Origin: Alphaproteobacteria bacterium
GTDB lineage: Bacteria; Pseudomonadota; Alphaproteobacteria; Reyranellales; Reyranellaceae
DNA length: 64,000 bases
Assembly: GCA_017307275.1 (NCBI GenBank)
Contig: JAFKFK010000020.1
Location: 1-64,000 of the forward strand
Direction: 5' to 3'
Shown here: positions 1 to 8,552 of the stretch, piece by piece
Layout of the letters: every line of letters starts with the position of its first letter
Position numbering within the stretch: position 1 is the first letter of the stretch
Program-made: the position numbers and the translations under genes
Notes under the pieces: model-generated
Told to the model about the DNA's origin: nothing
Database searches by the model: none
What the model saw: the letters and a program-made list of their open reading frames with translations, nothing else

Positions 1-755
1 TCACGCCGCAGTGGCAGACCTGGACGATGATCGAGAACTACGGCGCCTATCACAATCTGCCGTATGCGACGAAGGCCAACGGCTTCGGCGGCATCGACAT
101 CGAGCTGAAGTTCAACGATCCCGCCCGCATCAAGTTCATCCAGATGCTGGCCGACTGGACCAAGGACAAGACGTTCGTCTACGGCGGCCGCGAGGGCAAG
201 TCGACGGCGCTGTTCAACGCGGGTGACTGCGTATTCCACATCGCCTCGTCGGCCACCGCCTCGGCGATCGACAAGGCGCTGGGTGCCGGCAAGTACGGCA
301 TCGCCATGATGCCCTATTCGCCGGATGTCATCGCCAAGCCGCAGAACTCGATCATCGGCGGCGCCACCCTGTGGGTGCTGCAGGGCAAGCCGGCGGCCGA
401 GTACAAGGGCGTCGCCAAGTTCCTGAGCTATCTCGCCAGCACCCCGGTGCAGGCCAAGTGGCACCAGGAGACGGGTTACGTGCCGGTCACGCTGGCCGCG
501 GCGGAAGTCACCGAGAAGGATGGCTTCTACAAGAAGTTCCCAGGTCGCGAGATCGCGGTTCAGGAGCTGACGCTCAACCCGCCGACCGAGAACTCCAAGG
601 GCCTGCGCATCGGTAACTTTGTGCAGATCCGCGACATCGTCGATGGCGAGCTCGAGGCCGTATGGTCCGGCAAGAAGGACGCCAAGACAGCGCTCGACGA
701 CGCGGTGAAGCTCGGTAACGAGCAGCTCAAGCGTTTCGAAGCAGCGAACAAGTAG
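1..755 (+). CDS. ugpB: sn-glycerol-3-phosphate-type ABC transporter substrate-binding protein, 5'-truncated
   Basis: Partial gene: the reading frame is already open at base 3, so the N-terminus and signal peptide lie outside the window and about 250 C-terminal residues are present. The segment reads like UgpB, a periplasmic family 1 extracellular solute-binding protein: a conserved LPYATKANGFGGID stretch, a hydrophobic GDCVFHIASSATAS segment and a late SYLASTPVQAKWHQ helix. The family binds glycerol 3-phosphate or glycerophosphodiesters and delivers them to UgpAE. The permease and ATPase genes follow directly, which fits. A strong hairpin lies between this gene and ugpA. Exact ligand is inferred from family and operon. 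Confidence 0.85.
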   Translation, partial: TPQWQTWTMIENYGAYHNLPYATKANGFGGIDIELKFNDPARIKFIQMLADWTKDKTFVYGGREGKSTALFNAGDCVFHIASSATASAIDKALGAGKYGIAMMPYSPDVIAKPQNSIIGGATLWVLQGKPAAEYKGVAKFLSYLASTPVQAKWHQETGYVPVTLAAAEVTEKDGFYKKFPGREIAVQELTLNPPTENSKGLRIGNFVQIRDIVDGELEAVWSGKKDAKTALDDAVKLGNEQLKRFEAANK

Positions 756-763
756 GTTCAGGA

Positions 764-798
764 GAAGCCCCCGCCTTTAAAAGCGGGGGCTTCGTTTT
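764..798 (+). terminator. Intrinsic terminator / attenuator between ugpB and ugpA
   Basis: A perfect 11-bp inverted repeat, GAAGCCCCCGC at 764-774 and GCGGGGGCTTC at 783-793, is followed by GTTTT (794-798). It lies 8 bases after the ugpB stop and just before ugpA. In ABC operons such a hairpin typically allows partial read-through and protects the upstream message, so the binding protein is made in excess over the membrane parts. That role is inferred. Confidence 0.8.
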
Positions 799-804
799 GC
801 CGGC

Positions 805-1686
805 ATGGAAAAGCGGGTCACTTTCAACGAGCGCTGGTTGCCGTACCTTCTGGTGGCGCCGCAGATCGTCATCACTCTGGTGTTTTTCTTCTGGCCGTCA
901 GGCCAGGCGATCTACCAGTCGGTGCTGATCGAGGATGCCTTCGGCGGCAACTCCAAGTTCGTCTTCCTCGACAATTTCATCCATCTCTTCAACGACCCGG
1001 GTTACTACGACTCGGCGCGGCTCACGCTCGTGTTCAGTGCTCTGGTGGCCACGCTGGGGCTCGGTGTCTCGCTGCTGCTGGCGGTGATGGCCGATCGCGT
1101 GATCCGCGGCGCCACCGCCTACAAGACTTTCCTCGTCTGGCCCTATGCCGTCGCGCCCGCCGTGGCCGGCGTGCTCTGGGGTTTCCTGTTCAATCCCTCG
1201 GTCGGCATCGTTGCCTGGGTGCTGCAAGGCGTCGGCATCGAGTTCAACTACGTCACGAACGGCAATCAGGCGCTGATGCTGGTGGTGATCGCCGCCGTCT
1301 GGAGCCAGATCAGCTACAATTTCCTGTTCTTTCTGGCCGGCCTGCAGTCGATCCCGAAGTCGCTGATCGAGGCTGCCGCCATTGACGGCGCCGGGCCCAG
1401 CCGGCGCTTCTGGGACATCATCTTCCCGTTGCTCTCGCCCACCGGGTTCTTCCTGCTGGTGGTCAACATCATCTACGCCTTCTTCGGCACCTTCGGCATC
1501 GTCGATGCGCTGACCAAGGGTGGTCCGGCCAAGTCGACCGAGATCTTGATATTCAAGGTCTACAACGACGGTTTCCGCGGACAGGATCTCGGCGGGTCCT
1601 CGGCGCAGTCGGTGATCCTGATGATCGTCGTCATCCTGCTGACCGTCGTGCAGTTCCGTTTCATCGAGCGCCGGGTGCACTACTGA
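805..1686 (+). CDS. ugpA: Glycerol-3-phosphate-type ABC transporter permease UgpA
   Basis: 293-residue inner-membrane permease of the MalF/UgpA type. Hydrophobic segments are spread over the whole length, beginning with [17 protein letters not shown] near residues 15-31. The cytoplasmic EAA loop ([21 protein letters not shown], about residues 188-208), which docks onto the ATPase, is intact. Length is normal for the family. The stop codon overlaps the ugpE start by one base (TGATG), so the two permeases are translationally coupled. The Shine-Dalgarno before ATG 805 is weak, and the hairpin at 764-798 lies immediately upstream. Confidence 0.9.
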   Translation: MEKRVTFNERWLPYLLVAPQIVITLVFFFWPSGQAIYQSVLIEDAFGGNSKFVFLDNFIHLFNDPGYYDSARLTLVFSALVATLGLGVSLLLAVMADRVIRGATAYKTFLVWPYAVAPAVAGVLWGFLFNPSVGIVAWVLQGVGIEFNYVTNGNQALMLVVIAAVWSQISYNFLFFLAGLQSIPKSLIEAAAIDGAGPSRRFWDIIFPLLSPTGFFLLVVNIIYAFFGTFGIVDALTKGGPAKSTEILIFKVYNDGFRGQDLGGSSAQSVILMIVVILLTVVQFRFIERRVHY

Positions 1687-2534
1687 TGGTCGAGAACCGC
1701 CCGTTCCTTACCGCGTTCAGCCACTTCGTCGTTCTGCTGGGCCTGGTCATCGTCGCCTTCCCGGTGTGGATGACCTTCGTCGCCTCGACGCACGACCAGC
1801 AAACCATGCTGCAGTCGCCGATTCCGCTCCTGCCGGGCAGCCAGCTCGTCGAGAACTACACGCGCGTCATCACCGAAGGTTACGGCAAGGTCGGTAGTGT
1901 GCCGGTCTGGCAGACGCTGACCAACAGCATGATCATGGCGCTCGGCATAGCGATCGGGAAGATTGCGATCTCCATCATCGCAGCCTTCGCTATCGTCTAT
2001 TTCCGCTTCCCGCTACGCATGACCTTCTTCTGGGCGATCTTCGTGACGCTGATGCTGCCCGTCGAGGTGCGCATCGTGCCGACCTACGGCGTCGTCGCCA
2101 ATCTCGGCATGCTCGACTCCTATTCGGGTCTCATCATCCCGCTGATCGCTTCGGCGACGGCAACCTTCCTGTTCCGCCAGTTCTTCCTCAGCGTTCCCGA
2201 CGAGCTCACCGAGGCGGCGCGGGTCGATGGCGCCTCGCCGATGCGCTTCTTCTGGGACATCCTGCTGCCGATGAGCCGGACCTCGATTGCCGCCCTGTTC
2301 GTGATCCAGTTCATCTACGGCTGGAATCAGTATCTCTGGCCGCTGCTGATCACGACCAAGGAGAGCTTCTACACCGTCGTCATGACGGTTTCGCGCCAGG
2401 CCAATGTCGTCGATTCGGTGCCGAGCTGGAACCTGCTGATGGCGATGGCGATGCTCGCCATGCTGCCGCCGGTTCTTGTTGTGGTGTTCATGCAGCGCCA
2501 GTTCGTGCGCGGACTTGTCGAGACGGAGAAGTAG
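1686..2534 (+). CDS. ugpE: Glycerol-3-phosphate-type ABC transporter permease UgpE
   Basis: 282-residue second membrane subunit, MalG/UgpE type, forming the heterodimeric channel with UgpA. About six transmembrane stretches are visible. The EAA loop (TEAARVDGASPMRFFWDILLP) lies at about residues 178-198. The start ATG shares its A with the ugpA stop. The stop is followed after three bases by the ugpC start, consistent with one operon. Specificity for glycerol 3-phosphate is inferred from similarity of the whole operon to ugp. Confidence 0.9.
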   Translation: MVENRPFLTAFSHFVVLLGLVIVAFPVWMTFVASTHDQQTMLQSPIPLLPGSQLVENYTRVITEGYGKVGSVPVWQTLTNSMIMALGIAIGKIAISIIAAFAIVYFRFPLRMTFFWAIFVTLMLPVEVRIVPTYGVVANLGMLDSYSGLIIPLIASATATFLFRQFFLSVPDELTEAARVDGASPMRFFWDILLPMSRTSIAALFVIQFIYGWNQYLWPLLITTKESFYTVVMTVSRQANVVDSVPSWNLLMAMAMLAMLPPVLVVVFMQRQFVRGLVETEK

Positions 2535-2537
2535 ACC

Positions 2538-3626
2538 ATGGCGCAAGTCCATCTGCGCGGCGTTAAGAAAAGCTACGACAAGCTCGAGGTCATTCACGGC
2601 ATCGACATGGAAATTGCCGACGGCGAGTTCATCGTCATCGTCGGCCCCTCGGGGTGCGGCAAGTCCACCCTGCTGCGCATGGTGGCGGGGCTGGAGCGCA
2701 TCACCGGCGGCGAGATCGCCATCGGCGACCGCGTCGTCAACGAACTGGAGCCCAAGGATCGCGATATCGCGATGGTGTTCCAGAACTACGCGCTCTACCC
2801 GCATTTCAGCGTCTACGAGAACATGGCCTACGGGCTGAAGATCCGTGGCCTCTCCAAGGCCGAGATCGACCAGCGCGTGCAGAAGGCGGCCAAGATCCTG
2901 GAATTGGGCGCGCTGCTGCAGCGCCGTCCGCGCCAGCTCTCCGGCGGCCAGCGCCAGAGAGTCGCGATGGGCCGCGCCATCGTGCGCGAGCCGGCCGTGT
3001 TCCTGTTCGACGAGCCGCTCAGCAACCTCGACGCCAAGCTGCGCGTGCAGATGCGGCTGGAGATCAAGCGGCTGCAGCGCGAGCTCGACGTCACCTCGAT
3101 CTACGTCACGCACGACCAGGTCGAAGCGATGACCCTGGCAGACCGGCTGATCGTCATGAATGCCGGTGTTGCCGACCAGATCGGCACACCGATGGATGTC
3201 TACGAACGGCCGGCCTCGGTCTTCGTGGCCGGCTTCATCGGCTCGCCGTCGATGAACTTCCTGGCCGGCAAGGTGACGGCCGACCGCCGCGCGATCGACC
3301 TCGCCGGCACCGGTGCGCGGCGGATTACGCTGCCGCTGGGAACTCCCACGACAGCCGCGGCCGGTGCACCGGTGGCGCTTGGGATCCGCCCCGAGCATCT
3401 GCATCCCGATACCGATGGCCCGCTGGAGTTCGAGATCGAGCTTGCCGAGCCGCTGGGCGCCGACACGCTGCTGCACGGCCGGTTCGGCGAAGCGCAGGAG
3501 CTCGTGACGGTGCGGCAGGGCGGCCATGTCCAGGCCAAGCCTGGCGAGAAGCGCCGGTTCAAGGCCGAGCCCGGCCATCTGCACGTCTTCGACTCGCAGA
3601 GCGGCAAGCGGATCGCCGACGCCTGA
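2538..3626 (+). CDS. ugpC: Glycerol-3-phosphate-type ABC transporter ATP-binding protein UgpC
   Basis: 362-residue ATPase of the MalK/UgpC group, which energises import from the cytoplasmic face. Walker [10 protein letters not shown] is at residues 36-44, signature LSGGQ at 134-138, and Walker B with catalytic Glu FLFDEP at 155-160, followed by the D-loop SNLD and a switch His in VTHDQ. The C-terminal third is the TOBE regulatory domain. Length matches UgpC. The stop TGA overlaps the start of the next gene (TGATG at 3624-3628). Confidence 0.92.
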   Translation: MAQVHLRGVKKSYDKLEVIHGIDMEIADGEFIVIVGPSGCGKSTLLRMVAGLERITGGEIAIGDRVVNELEPKDRDIAMVFQNYALYPHFSVYENMAYGLKIRGLSKAEIDQRVQKAAKILELGALLQRRPRQLSGGQRQRVAMGRAIVREPAVFLFDEPLSNLDAKLRVQMRLEIKRLQRELDVTSIYVTHDQVEAMTLADRLIVMNAGVADQIGTPMDVYERPASVFVAGFIGSPSMNFLAGKVTADRRAIDLAGTGARRITLPLGTPTTAAAGAPVALGIRPEHLHPDTDGPLEFEIELAEPLGADTLLHGRFGEAQELVTVRQGGHVQAKPGEKRRFKAEPGHLHVFDSQSGKRIADA

Positions 3627-4417
3627 TGACTGCGGCAACGACATTGTGGGCCCGCATCGAGCTGGCGGGGCGGACACGCATCGGCATGGTCGATGGCGAG
3701 ACGATTCGCCTGCATGAAGGCACGCTGTTCGATCCCGGGCCGGTCATTGGCGAGACCGTGGCGGTTGCCGAGGCGCATTGGCTGACTCCGACCGAACCCA
3801 CCAAGATGGTGGCGCTGTGGAACAACTTCCGGGCGGCGGCAGAAAAGAACGGATGGGCCATTCCGGCCGAGCCGCTCACCTTTCTCAAGGCGCCCAACTC
3901 CTATGCCGCGCACGGCGAGCCGATTCGTGTCCCCCGATCCTATGAGGGCCGGGTGGCCTACGAGGGCGAACTTGGGATCGTCGTCGGCAAGACCTGCCAG
4001 GCGGTTTCGGTCGCGGAGGCCGCGGACCATATCTTCGGCTACACCTGCGTGAACGACGTCACGGCGCTGGAACTGCTGAACCGCGATCCGAGTTTCCCGC
4101 AATGGACCCGTGCCAAGAACTTCGACACTTTCGGAGTCTTCGGCCCTGTTGTCGCGACCGGCCTCGATCCGCTGACGCTTACCGTCCGCACGCTGGTCAA
4201 TGGTCGCGAGCGGCAGAACTATCCGATTACCGACATGATTTTCCCGTCGGCCGAGCTGGTCAGCCGGATTTCACAGGATATGACCCTGGTGCCAGGCGAC
4301 GTGATCGCCTGCGGGACGTCGCTTGGCGTCCTGCCGATGAAGCCCGGCACCGTGGTGGAAGTGGCGATCGACGGCATTGGCGTGCTCCGCAACGTTTTTG
4401 GAGGCCAGCCGGCATGA
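3626..4417 (+). CDS. Fumarylacetoacetate hydrolase (FAH) family protein
   Basis: 263-residue FAH-fold enzyme. Members hydrolyse, decarboxylate or isomerise beta-diketo or oxo-acid compounds with a divalent metal. The diagnostic acidic pocket is visible: YEGELG (Glu113, Glu115), VND (Asp144) and a Lys in RAKNFDTFG (Lys164), with late KPG and EVAIDGIG turns. Start ATG 3626 shares a base with the ugpC stop, so it is translationally coupled to the transporter. No canonical ugp operon carries an FAH gene, so the real import substrate, or a coupled catabolic step, may differ from glycerol 3-phosphate. Substrate is unknown. Confidence 0.85.
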   Translation: MTAATTLWARIELAGRTRIGMVDGETIRLHEGTLFDPGPVIGETVAVAEAHWLTPTEPTKMVALWNNFRAAAEKNGWAIPAEPLTFLKAPNSYAAHGEPIRVPRSYEGRVAYEGELGIVVGKTCQAVSVAEAADHIFGYTCVNDVTALELLNRDPSFPQWTRAKNFDTFGVFGPVVATGLDPLTLTVRTLVNGRERQNYPITDMIFPSAELVSRISQDMTLVPGDVIACGTSLGVLPMKPGTVVEVAIDGIGVLRNVFGGQPA

Positions 4418-4468
4418 ACGACCAATGTCCTGCTTGCCACATGTTTCCGTTTTCGGGATATCACGACC

Positions 4469-5155
4469 ATGGCTGAATCAGACGAAGACCACTTCCTCGA
4501 CGGGCTTTTTGAGAACAATCGGGCCTGGGCGAAGCAAGTAGAGCAGGACAATCCGGGCTTCTTCGACAAGCTCGCCAAACAGCAGGCGCCGCGCGTTCTG
4601 TGGATCGGCTGTTCCGACAGCCGCGTACCGGCCAACGAGATCATCGGCATGCTGCCGGGCGAGGTCTTCGTCCACCGCAACGTCGCCAACCAGGTCATGA
4701 TGGTCGACTTCAACTGTCTGGCCGTCCTGCAATATGCGGTCGAGGCGTTGCGCGTGCGCCATGTCGTCGTGTGCGGCCATTACGGCTGCGGCGGCGTGAA
4801 AGCCTCGCTGAAGAACCACGAGCTTGGTCTGCTCGACAACTGGCTGCACAGCATCAACGTGCTGGGCCGCCGCCATCACGACCAGATCACCGCCCTGCCG
4901 CACAAGGCCCAGCAGGTCGATGCGCTTTGCGAGATCAATGTCATCGAGCAGGTTCGGAATGTCTGCCGGACTTCGATTGTCCAGCATGCCTGGCGGCGCG
5001 GCCAGGAACTCTCGGTGCATGGTTGGATCTATGGCATCCAGGACGGGCTGCTGCATGATCTCCATGTCACGGTGAGCGAAGCCAAGGGCGTTGACGAGAA
5101 GCTCTCCGATGCAATCGCGGCCCCCCGGTTGGAGCACAAGGACGAACGCCGCTGA
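4469..5155 (+). CDS. Beta-class carbonic anhydrase
   Basis: 228-residue zinc enzyme interconverting CO2 and bicarbonate in the cytoplasm, of the Can/CynT family. The zinc ligands and catalytic dyad are in place: CSDSR gives Cys48, Asp50 and Arg52, and GHYGCGGV gives His104 and Cys107. Length is typical. The ATG follows a 51-base gap after the FAH gene. Its stop overlaps the next start (TGATG at 5153-5157), coupling it to a DUF4239-type membrane protein, which is a less usual partner than the sulfate or bicarbonate transporters often seen next to this family. Confidence 0.93.
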   Translation: MAESDEDHFLDGLFENNRAWAKQVEQDNPGFFDKLAKQQAPRVLWIGCSDSRVPANEIIGMLPGEVFVHRNVANQVMMVDFNCLAVLQYAVEALRVRHVVVCGHYGCGGVKASLKNHELGLLDNWLHSINVLGRRHHDQITALPHKAQQVDALCEINVIEQVRNVCRTSIVQHAWRRGQELSVHGWIYGIQDGLLHDLHVTVSEAKGVDEKLSDAIAAPRLEHKDERR

Positions 5156-5949
5156 TGGGCATTGAACAGACGGTGGCCCTGGCGAAGGGGCTGCTTCAGC
5201 AGCTTTTCATGTCGTCGGCGCCGACGCAGCTTCTGGTCTTTGTGATCCACGGGCTGATTGTCTACGGCATCGCCTTCACCTTCCTGTCGTACTTCAATCG
5301 CAAGCCCGAGGTCCTGCAGTGGACGCCGGTGGCGCCGTTCTTCGCCGCCATCTCGATGGTGTTCGCGCTGTTCCTGGCCTTTCACGCGGCCGACATCTGG
5401 ACGCACAAGCGCGAGGCCGAGCGCGCCTTCATTCAGGCCGGTTCGGCCATCAAGCGCTTCGACGAGATGGTCGGGCCGACGCAGCTCAACATCCCGGAAG
5501 CGCAGCGCGAACTCGGGCGCTACGTGAAGTACGTATTCAAGGACGAATGGCGCAAGAACCGCAACCAGAAGGGCAGCGAGCGCGCCGAAGGAGCCTTCCG
5601 CAACCTCCAGAGCGTCGTGCTCCAGGCCACGCAGACCATGCCGTCACCCACCGCGAACCAGCTCAATGCGCTGATGAACGACATCGCGCGAACGCGTTCG
5701 GACAGGTTGTGGATCGGCGGCAACCATACCGAGGTTTCCTCCTGGCTGGCCGTAATCCTGCTGGGCTTTCTGACTCATCTCGCCGTGGCGTCGGTCCATT
5801 TCGACCGGCGACGCGCCGGCGCAGTTGCCCTGGCGCTGCTCGCCTCGACGACGACCATTGGCTACTGGTCGCTGGGGATCGTCGCCGATCCCTATCGGCA
5901 CTCGGGCCAGCTCAATCCATCCGCGTGGATCGATAACCTGCCCGAATAG
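5155..5949 (+). CDS. DUF4239-like (bestrophin-like) integral membrane protein
   Basis: 264-residue protein with two N-terminal membrane spans (about residues 23-46 and 58-80), a soluble helical middle rich in charged residues (83-190), and two C-terminal spans (about 194-214 and 222-245). The motif FALFLAFHAADIW after the second span, followed by a charged helix, is characteristic of the DUF4239 family, which has been compared with bestrophin anion channels. The start overlaps the carbonic anhydrase stop by one base. A bicarbonate or other anion role is attractive from this coupling but is only inference. Confidence 0.65.
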   Translation: MGIEQTVALAKGLLQQLFMSSAPTQLLVFVIHGLIVYGIAFTFLSYFNRKPEVLQWTPVAPFFAAISMVFALFLAFHAADIWTHKREAERAFIQAGSAIKRFDEMVGPTQLNIPEAQRELGRYVKYVFKDEWRKNRNQKGSERAEGAFRNLQSVVLQATQTMPSPTANQLNALMNDIARTRSDRLWIGGNHTEVSSWLAVILLGFLTHLAVASVHFDRRRAGAVALALLASTTTIGYWSLGIVADPYRHSGQLNPSAWIDNLPE

Positions 5950-5955
5950 GGCCTC

Positions 5956-6825
5956 TTGCGAGTTTCCGGCGTAATGCTCTTCTGTACCTACAACATCCAC
6001 TACGGCGTCGGCGCCGACGGTAAATACGACGTGGCGCGCATCGCCGACGTGATCTCGAAGGCCGATATCATCTGCATCCAGGAAGTCGTCTCCGGCTGGC
6101 CGCAGGGTAACTTCGCCGACCAGACGGCCGAGATCGCCGGGCAGCTCAATCGCTATCACTGGTATCACGGTGCCATGGAGGCGGATGCCAGCGCGGTCGG
6201 CGCCGACGGCAAGATCGTCAATCGCCGCCGGTCCTTCGGCAATGCGGTGATCTCCCGCTGGCCGATTGCCTGGGCGCGCGGACACCTGCTGCCCAAGGAG
6301 CAGCTTGTCGGCTGCTTCGATCTGCAGCGTGGCTTCGTCGAGGCAGCGATCGACACGCCATCGGGGCCCTTGCGAGTCTACAGCGTGCATTTCAGTCACA
6401 TCGGTCCGCAGCAGCGCCTGCCGCAGGTCCGTAGCCTGATGGACACCGTTATCAACGCCGAACGCATCGGGCCGACCTGGGACAGCGCTGCGGGCGACAT
6501 GTTCATGTTCCAGGAGCGCCGTCCCGACGTCCCGCGGTCGGCCATTGTCGGGGGCGATTTCAACTTTACGTCGGCGCATCCCGAATATCCGCTGGTCTGC
6601 GGCGAGATGAGCGTCTACGGCCGTCTCGGCACGACCCAGCATCTCGCCGATGCCTGGATTGCCGCCGGCAACAGCGAGGATGGCGTCGAGTCCTTTCCGA
6701 GCGAAGGGCGCATCGACCATGTCGTCGTCACGCACGATCTCGCGCCTAAGGTGAAGAAGGCCTGGATCGGCAATGGCATTGTCGCCTCCGATCACTGGCC
6801 GCTGTTCGTCGAGTTCGACCTCTAG
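5956..6825 (+). CDS. Endonuclease/exonuclease/phosphatase (EEP) family protein
   Basis: 289-residue member of the DNase I/exonuclease III/phosphodiesterase fold. The metal and catalytic motifs appear in order: TYNIHYG near the N-terminus, CIQEV (metal Glu), GDFN in the middle, RIDHV and a terminal SDHWPL (catalytic His). Substrate could be nucleic acid, a phospholipid head group or an inositol phosphate. No signal peptide is seen. The longest reading uses TTG 5956, with AGGG close upstream; ATG 5974 is an equally reasonable start and would remove six residues. It follows the membrane gene by 6 bases. Confidence 0.85.
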   Translation: MRVSGVMLFCTYNIHYGVGADGKYDVARIADVISKADIICIQEVVSGWPQGNFADQTAEIAGQLNRYHWYHGAMEADASAVGADGKIVNRRRSFGNAVISRWPIAWARGHLLPKEQLVGCFDLQRGFVEAAIDTPSGPLRVYSVHFSHIGPQQRLPQVRSLMDTVINAERIGPTWDSAAGDMFMFQERRPDVPRSAIVGGDFNFTSAHPEYPLVCGEMSVYGRLGTTQHLADAWIAAGNSEDGVESFPSEGRIDHVVVTHDLAPKVKKAWIGNGIVASDHWPLFVEFDL

Positions 6826-6828
6826 CGG

Positions 6829-7485
6829 CTAGAAGGCCATGATCAGGATGAACCCCAGAGCGTTTGTGATGACGCCCGACGGAATCCAGTCGACCTGGCG
6901 CACGAGATAAGGCTCGACGCTGATGTGCTTGTCGATCGGAAGGGTTACGCCGAGGGTCAGCCTGTAGCGGGTGAACTGACCATAGCGCGTGTCGAAGAAC
7001 ACTTCGGCCGAGGTGTAGGGCGTGAAGGTATAATTATCGATCGTGATGTCGCGCTGGACCTGCAGTCGCTCGCGCAGGCGCACCGCGAAGCCGCTGTCCA
7101 GCCAACGGAAGTCCTCGCGCGTACGGGCGTCGACGATCACCTTCGATGGAAGGTAGAGGCGGAACGTCTGCTCGAGTAGCAGGCGGTTCTCGTTGTAGGC
7201 GCCGCCTTCGGTAGAGGCGCCGTGGCGGTAGCCGATGCGGCCGAGGAAATTGTCGGTGAACTGATGCTCGAAGGTGAGGCCCTGCTCGGCCTGGTAGGTC
7301 GTGTTGTTGTCGCGATTGCGGCTGAGCGACCCCATCAGGATCGCGCGTGACCTGTGCTCGTTGAACCAGTAGTGGACCTGCGCTTCGGGCCAGAATTCAT
7401 TGGATTCTTCGGCGCGCGCGCTTGATCCAAATGCCGTTACGACAGCCGAGAGCAGGGAAGCAAACCCTCTAGCCGCCGGGCGCAT
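6829..7485 (-). CDS. DUF2490 domain-containing envelope protein
   Basis: 218 residues from ATG 7485, giving a clear cleavable signal peptide that ends SSARA before EESNEF. A longer reading from 7542 would overlap the upstream gene by 74 bases and spoil the signal peptide. The mature part alternates aromatic and polar residues in strand-like blocks (QVHYWFNEH, FRLYLPSKV, YRLTLGVTLP) and ends in a hydrophobic Phe. This fits a DUF2490 outer-membrane beta-barrel-like protein. Its start overlaps the sulfatase-modifying enzyme gene by 17 bases, so it is the last gene of the sulfatase operon. Confidence 0.7.
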   Translation of the reverse strand: MRPAARGFASLLSAVVTAFGSSARAEESNEFWPEAQVHYWFNEHRSRAILMGSLSRNRDNNTTYQAEQGLTFEHQFTDNFLGRIGYRHGASTEGGAYNENRLLLEQTFRLYLPSKVIVDARTREDFRWLDSGFAVRLRERLQVQRDITIDNYTFTPYTSAEVFFDTRYGQFTRYRLTLGVTLPIDKHISVEPYLVRQVDWIPSGVITNALGFILIMAF

Positions 7486-8446
7486 GGCGCACGATGCAGC
7501 GAAAGCCGACGTGGCTGGTCGTGGTGTCGACGGCTTCGGCATGACGCGCCGCCGGACGGTAGCGCCGGCAGTAGCTCGGGGCGCAAAGATGCGAGCCGCC
7601 CTTCAGCACCTTGCGTGGAATCTGGATCTGCGGCTGGCATGGATCGTAGCTCGCCTCGGCCGGACCGCCGCGTGGGTTCTCCGGCACGCAACAGGCCTTG
7701 GCGGCATCGGCGGGATGCTTCGACGAATACCAGTCGGTGGTCCATTCCCAGACATTGCCGATCATGTCGTGGACACCGTAGCCGTTTGCCGGGAACGTGC
7801 GCACCGGCGAGGTGCGGGCCCAGCCATCGGCGCGCGTGTTCTCGTGCGGGAAAGCACCCTGCCAGGTGTTGGCCATATGCCGGCCGCCCGGCGTGAGTTC
7901 ATCGCCCCAGGCGAACTCCACGTCCTCGAGCCCCCCGCGGGCGGCGAACTCCCACTCGGCTTCGGTCGGCAGCTCCTTGCCCGCCCACCTGGCGTAGGCC
8001 GCGGCATCCTTGAAGGCGACCTGAACCACGGGATGGTCGTCGAGGCCGCCGATATGGCTGCCCTTGCCGTATGGCCGCCGCCAGGTCGCACCGAAGGTAA
8101 AGCGCCACCACTGGCTCCAGTCGGCGAGATCGACCGGCTTGCCGGGGGGCGTGAAGACGAGCCCTCCCGCCTTCAGCATCTCGGGCCGGGCGCCGGGATA
8201 GTCTTTCGGGTCGGGGGCGATCTCGGCCCAAGTCACGTAGCCCGTCGCCTGGACGAAGGCGCGGAACTGGGCGTTGGTCACTGGCGTCGGGTCGACCCAG
8301 AAGCCGTCGACCGTGACGGTATGCGCAGGCTTTTCCTCGGGGTAGTGGTGGTCCGAGCCCATGCGGAACGTCCCGCCGGGAATGCGGATCATGTCGGAAT
8401 GCAGGGCCGCACCGGCCGGGTGCACGTCTGCCATGCCAAGCTCCAT
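7469..8446 (-). CDS. Formylglycine-generating enzyme (SUMF1/FGE family)
   Basis: 325-residue enzyme that oxidises the active-site Cys of sulfatases to C-alpha-formylglycine. The FGE-sulfatase core runs from MIRIPGGTFRMGS (about residue 19) to FRCIVRH. The catalytic copper-binding cysteine pair is present with the right spacing in GGSHLCAPSYCRRYR (Cys288 and Cys293), so this is a true FGE and not an ergothioneine- or nitrite-type paralogue. There is no signal peptide, so it should act in the cytoplasm. ATG 8446 is used; ATG 8434, with GGAG upstream, is an alternative. The sulfatase gene lies 106 bases upstream on the same strand. Confidence 0.93.
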   Translation of the reverse strand: MELGMADVHPAGAALHSDMIRIPGGTFRMGSDHHYPEEKPAHTVTVDGFWVDPTPVTNAQFRAFVQATGYVTWAEIAPDPKDYPGARPEMLKAGGLVFTPPGKPVDLADWSQWWRFTFGATWRRPYGKGSHIGGLDDHPVVQVAFKDAAAYARWAGKELPTEAEWEFAARGGLEDVEFAWGDELTPGGRHMANTWQGAFPHENTRADGWARTSPVRTFPANGYGVHDMIGNVWEWTTDWYSSKHPADAAKACCVPENPRGGPAEASYDPCQPQIQIPRKVLKGGSHLCAPSYCRRYRPAARHAEAVDTTTSHVGFRCIVRHAPGG

Positions 8447-8552
8447 ATCCTGCTTCCCTGCACGTTGCCAACCCGTGCAGGCTGCAGGCCTGCGGCCGTC
8501 GGGGCCTTTATAGCGCTATGCCCGCGACAGCCGCTCTGAGTCTCGGGGCTGG

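Noticed and set aside
2013..3677. 554-codon open frame on the minus strand opposite ugpE/ugpC
   Set aside because: Antisense shadow of well-conserved ugp genes in high-GC DNA; His/Asp/Arg-rich translation with no domain.
4414..4476. Possible 20-residue peptide with CPAC between the FAH and carbonic anhydrase genes
   Set aside because: Starts inside the FAH stop region, no ribosome-binding site, and runs into the carbonic anhydrase start; a zinc-ribbon look in 20 residues is not enough.
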